Origin: Tilletia caries
Lineage: Eukaryota; Basidiomycota; Exobasidiomycetes; Tilletiales; Tilletiaceae
Reading direction: 5' to 3'
Assembly: GCA_032718865.1 (NCBI GenBank)
Contig: JALUTQ010000041.1
Span: forward strand, 1,734,757 to 1,798,756
Length of the DNA stretch: 64,000 nucleotides
Numbering within the stretch: position 1 is the first letter of the stretch; the number at the start of each line of letters is the position of its first letter. Shown in pieces: positions 59,829 through 64,000 of the stretch. The notes beneath the pieces are model-generated. The model did not search any database, was not told where the DNA came from, and was given only the letters and a program-made list of their open reading frames with translations. The translations under genes and the position numbers were made by a program.

Positions 59829-62719
59829 TTAAGAGTTAACAATGTTATCCTTAAACCTTTCTATGGTCTCTTTGTTCTTACGGTTGAATAAGTCTCCTAG
59901 AGCGGGAGGTTTACTTTGGCTATGTATGACTCTAGTGTTAGTTGGAAGAAATTCTAGACTTTCCCAAGTCGTTAGAATAGCATCCCATACTGTCTTCATG
60001 TTAGTACCTTCCCATAAGGGATTATATGTACTCTTAAAGATGAGAGTTTCAACCTTGTCTTTCTCAGTTGGAGTACACTCTGTCTTCCCTGTTAAGGTGA
60101 ATGCACGAGTGTTCTGATAATCGACCGTTAGGAAGACTTTGTTGAGGAACCCGTGAGGGTAACCTCGTGCACGCAGTCTAAGATAGAACTTTTTTTCCGT
60201 ATCTCTAAGAAGCTGTTCAATTCTGAGCAGTTCCTTACATGTCGTAGCAGTTCAGCTTTTTATCCATGCTTTCTTAACATGTAGTGGATGATACGAGGAC
60301 CATGGTATATACTGGTATGCATTCATGGGCTTTTTGATATGTCTTTTGTTAGGAGTTGAATGTTGTCTTTAACTTTAGCAGTTACGACTTCAACATCTAA
60401 GAAGGTCATTGAGCTTTTTTTGAAACATTCCAGGTGAACTTAAAGTTACTATGCTCGCTTTCAAAGTTATCGATGAAGTTTTTGTGGAGAGTCTTTGTTG
60501 CCTCTGACTACCACAAAGATGTCATCAAGATACCTGCCATAGTACTTTATGTTCTGTCCCTGTCCCGAGTTAGTCTGAGATGTCCCAGTATACTCGGCTT
60601 CTGCCATAACCAAGTTGGCATACATGGGAGCACACGAGGTGCCCATGGCTGTGCCTTTAACTTGTAGGTAGTACTTTCCCATAAAGGTAAAGTAGTTATT
60701 ACGAAGAATCTTTTCTAGTAATTTTTAGTACTAGAGTTATGGTCTCTATAGGCAGAGAGGAGCGTTTAAGTATATTTGCCATGCATTCTAGACCCCAGTC
60801 TGTAGGGATGCTAGGGTACATTGCTTCAACGTCTCCTGAAATCAGCCAGATGTCCTCTTCAGGGTCTGGAGATCCAATGGAAGTATATCTCATTGGCAGG
60901 GTTTGTAAGAAGGTAGTCGTGTCCTTAAGGATCCAAGGGTAGTCCTTGACTATGACCTTAAGTTTTTTTCTGCAACCCAGATTGATGCATTCGTATAGAA
61001 TGTATTAAAGCTAGGCACTATAGGTCTTCCTAGGACAGGACTCTTATGTACTTTAGGAAGTAACTTAAAGTAAGGAAGGGATGATTCTACATCGGATCTC
61101 ACAAGTAGCCACTTACGTTCCTGAAGGGTCAAGGACCCTCCAAGTTTGTAAATGGTTTCCTTGATCCATCTTCTGTCATCTAACCAATCTGGTTCTTCCA
61201 CTTCCTTGTAAACTGCCTTGTCGGTCAGTTGTCTTAAGGCTTCTTTATAGTACCACTCGACCGGTACGATTGCCATACCCATATTCTTATCTGTAGGTAG
61301 AATTAGTAAGGACTCTTCTCTTAAGAAGATGTCCAGGGTCTTTATGGCATGGATCGGTGGGTTAGGCCGAGTGAGTTTCTTACTCATTAAAGATTCTAAG
61401 ATGGCATAGCCTTTGCTAATTCCTTTTTTTCAAATTTAGCATTGCCCTTAGGTGCTTCCGTGTTAGATACAATATGGAATTTAGGGTTAAATTTTTTCTT
61501 GTATTGATTCTTACGGTAAGCCCATTTCCATCTTAGTCTTCGAACGAAGTCCCCATATGAATTCTTCCAAAGTTCTTCCTTTGGGTTAGGAGTGGGAATG
61601 AATTTCATATTGTAAGAGATAATTCTCTGTACAGGGTGTGGGACCGGTGTCTTCGAAAGGTTATGGACTTGATCGTTGAAGGATCTTGAGTCGATATATT
61701 CCAGTGAGGAATGTCTTGCGAGGAACAGCGTTCGTTCTGAAAGGGAGGCAGTAAAGAATTCTACTGGGTAAGTACTTATCTTTGCTATATCAAAGTTAGA
61801 AGGTACTGACCAGTTGCCCTTAGGGACTTTGGACTTGTTCTTTTTTTGCCGGGGGGCCTTAGACTTAGCCTTGGTCTTTTGAACCTTTAGCTTTTTTTGT
61901 TGTCTGGCTTCTTCCCTTTGTGGACACTCGATTTTTGCTTTACCTTTTTCCCTTGCCTTTGAATGGCTGGGCCGGTGCTTTGCTTTTTCGAAGTGCCTTT
62001 AGCGAGCGACTCCTTGACCAGTTCACCAACTGCTTGTTGCAGCGATTTACCTTTTTTTCTTGGAGTGCAAGCTGAGCTTCATAGGCTTTCTGTTGCTTAG
62101 ATTCTTTAAATTCTTTTTTTCCTTAAGTGACTTGTTAGCCGCTTGAAGGTAAAGTTTATCGAGATCTTTAGCAAAGGTTGTCATGAGGACCTCCACTTTA
62201 CCTCTGACGAGGGGAATGTCTGATCCAACATGATCCTTCAGAGCCTCAGCTTTGGCTTCCAGTGCACTACGAAGGTTTAGGAGGAGGGCCTGAGTATTGC
62301 CCTCAATGACCAGCTGGTCGACTTCCGTCTTCCTAGCATCGATCAGAATGTTGAGGTAGAACCTCAAGCATTCTTCCTTCTTCTCAGCCATCCTTTCCTG
62401 AAGAGCTCGGAAAGCATCTGGGTTTGACTCCAAAGCTTCCTTACTAATCTGGAGAGGAGGAGAGTGCACTGTGCCTTTAATGGCAGGAGGGAAGTGGTCT
62501 GGGCCTAGGGCCTTTGCACGTTCCAACGCAGCCAAGTTTTCCCTGGCCTTGAAGTATTTTTGAATACACGGAGGACGCTCTTGCGAGGTGCTCTCTCGTG
62601 ATATTCTCAAGGTCGGGCAGGCTCAGCTTAGCTGAAGCAGGTCCCGAGGGATACTGCTTGTCAGATACCTTGATGGTAGTCTGACCGCCTGAGCCACCAT
62701 GGAGTCCTTCGACGTCCAT
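59829..62719 (-). pseudogene. PLE reverse transcriptase ORF, copy 3, several frameshifts
   Basis: Same order of motifs as copy 1, from ATG 62719 to TAA 59829-59831, with YLDD near 60532. Most homopolymer frameshifts are shared with copy 1. One T run near 60710 is a base shorter than in copies 1 and 2, which alters the frame between motifs A and B. Confidence 0.84.
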
Positions 62720-62917
62720 GGCCGTGCCAGATTGGTCACGTAGAGCTTGCGCTCCAGGCGTGGGGGAGGGATGTGGGGGAAGGGAGAGGAGAGAGGAGTA
62801 GGAGAAGGGGGAACTACAGTACTCATCGTAAAAGGTGTTGTCGAGGTGGAGTAGGGTGAAAGTAAGAAGTGAAGTGACAACTTGAGGGAGACTTGAAGAG
62901 GAGTCGAGGATGGCGAG

Positions 62918-62982
62918 TAAGACGTGGCTACAGGTGCGCTTACTGTTTCGTCCTCAAACTGGACTCTTCAGGCGTCGTCTTT
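62918..62982 (-). ncRNA. Hammerhead ribozyme motif, PLE copy 4
   Basis: Identical to the motif in copy 1. It lies about 210 nt upstream of the copy 3 ATG in transcription order. Confidence 0.85.
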
Positions 62983-63865
62983 ATACCTTTTGGATCCCCT
63001 ACGGGGACTTCTCTGATTTCTGTTGGGCATCCCTGTCAAGGTGCGCTTTCTACGGGGTTCTACGATGTTCCGAAGACGCATCGCGCCCCAGAAAAACTAA
63101 GTGAACTTGTCCCAACAGAAGAAAAGAAGGGTAACAAATTTGGGGGAGTCCCTCAAAATTACGATGTGGCGTTGTGGCTTTGGGGTGGTGCCCCAAATTA
63201 AGTGCCCTCGGCCTTTGGATCGAAGTACCCTTTTTTTCTCAGAATGATCCGTATGACCTTTCATCTCGGTGTCAGCCGATGGGTCCTAGCTCCCTTTTCA
63301 GGGGGGTTCTCATTCGAGTACTGACGTGGCAGTGCTGGGTCTTAATCAGGAGACCGACGGATAGCCGATTACCACAGCCAAATTTGGGGGTGTGGGGACC
63401 TCAACCAAATTGGGGGTCTTTTCGGGGCTAAGTCGGTGATCTGTCATAAGTCTCAGGTAGCCGAGATGTGGGGATATAGGTCTCAGAGAGGTTTGTTTCT
63501 TCTTTTTTGTCTTTCTGTCTATGTCGATGGTCCCATATAGGATGGCGTCATCGTTCATTCTCCATTTGTAACTCTAAGTCATAAATGGATTCACAGAAAG
63601 TACAAATCAGATTGTGTATGGCTTTCTAGTTACTAACCGGTGATCGCTCTTAGAACTGTCTTTGTACTAGACTAGTTAATCGAGACGATACTTCTCTATG
63701 TATAAGGTGCTGGAACCTTATACTAGCCATCGGTGTTCTACTTTTGAAAATGTCAATTTTTGGCATTACTAGGCCTAAGCCGTTCCCTAAATAGGATATA
63801 CCCGTCTGACCGACCCACTAAGGGGACTGCGGGAAAATAATGCCATCGTCAATCGGCGAAAAATT

Positions 63866-63947
63866 GACGACCATACGCGGATTCGAACAAGGGACTTGGA
63901 GTGATACAGGAATCAAACTTCCTACCACTGGTCCATAGTCCCCGCCG
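63866..63947 (-). other. tRNA-like segment in PLE copy 4
   Basis: Same sequence as in copy 1. It stays unchanged although the flanking A-runs differ strongly in length between copies. Confidence 0.45.
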
Positions 63948-64000
63948 AATTTGTTAAACTACTTACCCTCAAGCACTCATATACTACATTCCTACTAAGT

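Larger units (their letters stand above)
58634..62858 (-). mobile_element. Penelope-like retroelement copy 3, full length
   Basis: A 4225-bp copy with the same organisation as copy 1. Its 3' end starts at the TTAGGG tract with the same AAAG base, and its 5' end joins copy 4 through the same GGAGTAGGGTG sequence seen between copies 1 and 2. Confidence 0.88.
62859..64000 (-). mobile_element. Penelope-like retroelement copy 4, cut by the window edge
   Basis: Only the 3' noncoding part is visible. It matches copies 1-3 but has consistently shorter homopolymer runs, for example five T where the others have seven near 63757, and very short A runs near 63845. Confidence 0.88.

Overview
The window is fungal nuclear DNA, most likely from a basidiomycete. 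The genes have many short GT-AG introns (about 60-110 nt), coding DNA is GC-rich, and the telomere-type repeat is TTAGGG. The retroelement at the right end resembles the endonuclease-lacking Penelope-like elements described from basidiomycete telomeres (Coprina group). The TTAGGG strand points right, so the left part is chromosome-internal and the right part is subtelomere to telomere. The species cannot be named from this sequence.

Layout. From 1 to 15.6 kb lies ordinary housekeeping DNA: an NT-C2 domain gene (minus, running off the left edge), POP5 of RNase P/MRP (plus), a YPP1/TTC7 TPR gene (minus) and a secreted GH5 exo-1,3-beta-glucanase (plus). A 78-bp inverted repeat brackets the shared upstream region of the first two genes. 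From 15.8 to 16.6 kb is a foldback-like element whose arms are built from short tandem units. From 16.63 to 30.52 kb are seven near-identical tandem copies of a unit of about 1.98 kb, each carrying a broken malate dehydrogenase fragment. From 30.5 to 39.3 kb is a gene graveyard with a broken mitochondrial phosphate carrier, a decayed secreted-protein-like gene and a diverged local duplication. From 39.3 to 48.9 kb genes return: a secreted two-CHRD protein, a GNAT acetyltransferase with a frame problem, a truncated NMT1/THI5-like fragment, a roadblock/LC7 dynein light chain, a carboxy-cis,cis-muconate cyclase and a prenylcysteine oxidase.

From 50.66 kb to the right edge is the most interesting part: a (TTAGGG)n tract followed by four head-to-tail copies of a Penelope-like retroelement, all with their 3' ends facing the chromosome interior. 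A second (TTAGGG)n tract separates a 5'-truncated copy 2 from copy 3. The reverse transcriptase has PLE-type motifs and no GIY-YIG endonuclease is visible. Every copy carries, about 70 nt from its 3' end, a sequence that fits the hammerhead ribozyme consensus, and further upstream a tRNA-like segment with A- and B-box-like motifs. The arrangement fits a telomere-primed retroelement in which ribozymes in tandem copies could cut out unit-length RNA.

Intron boundaries were placed by eye from splice signals, reading frame and family similarity. The total coding length is divisible by three for each complete multi-exon model.
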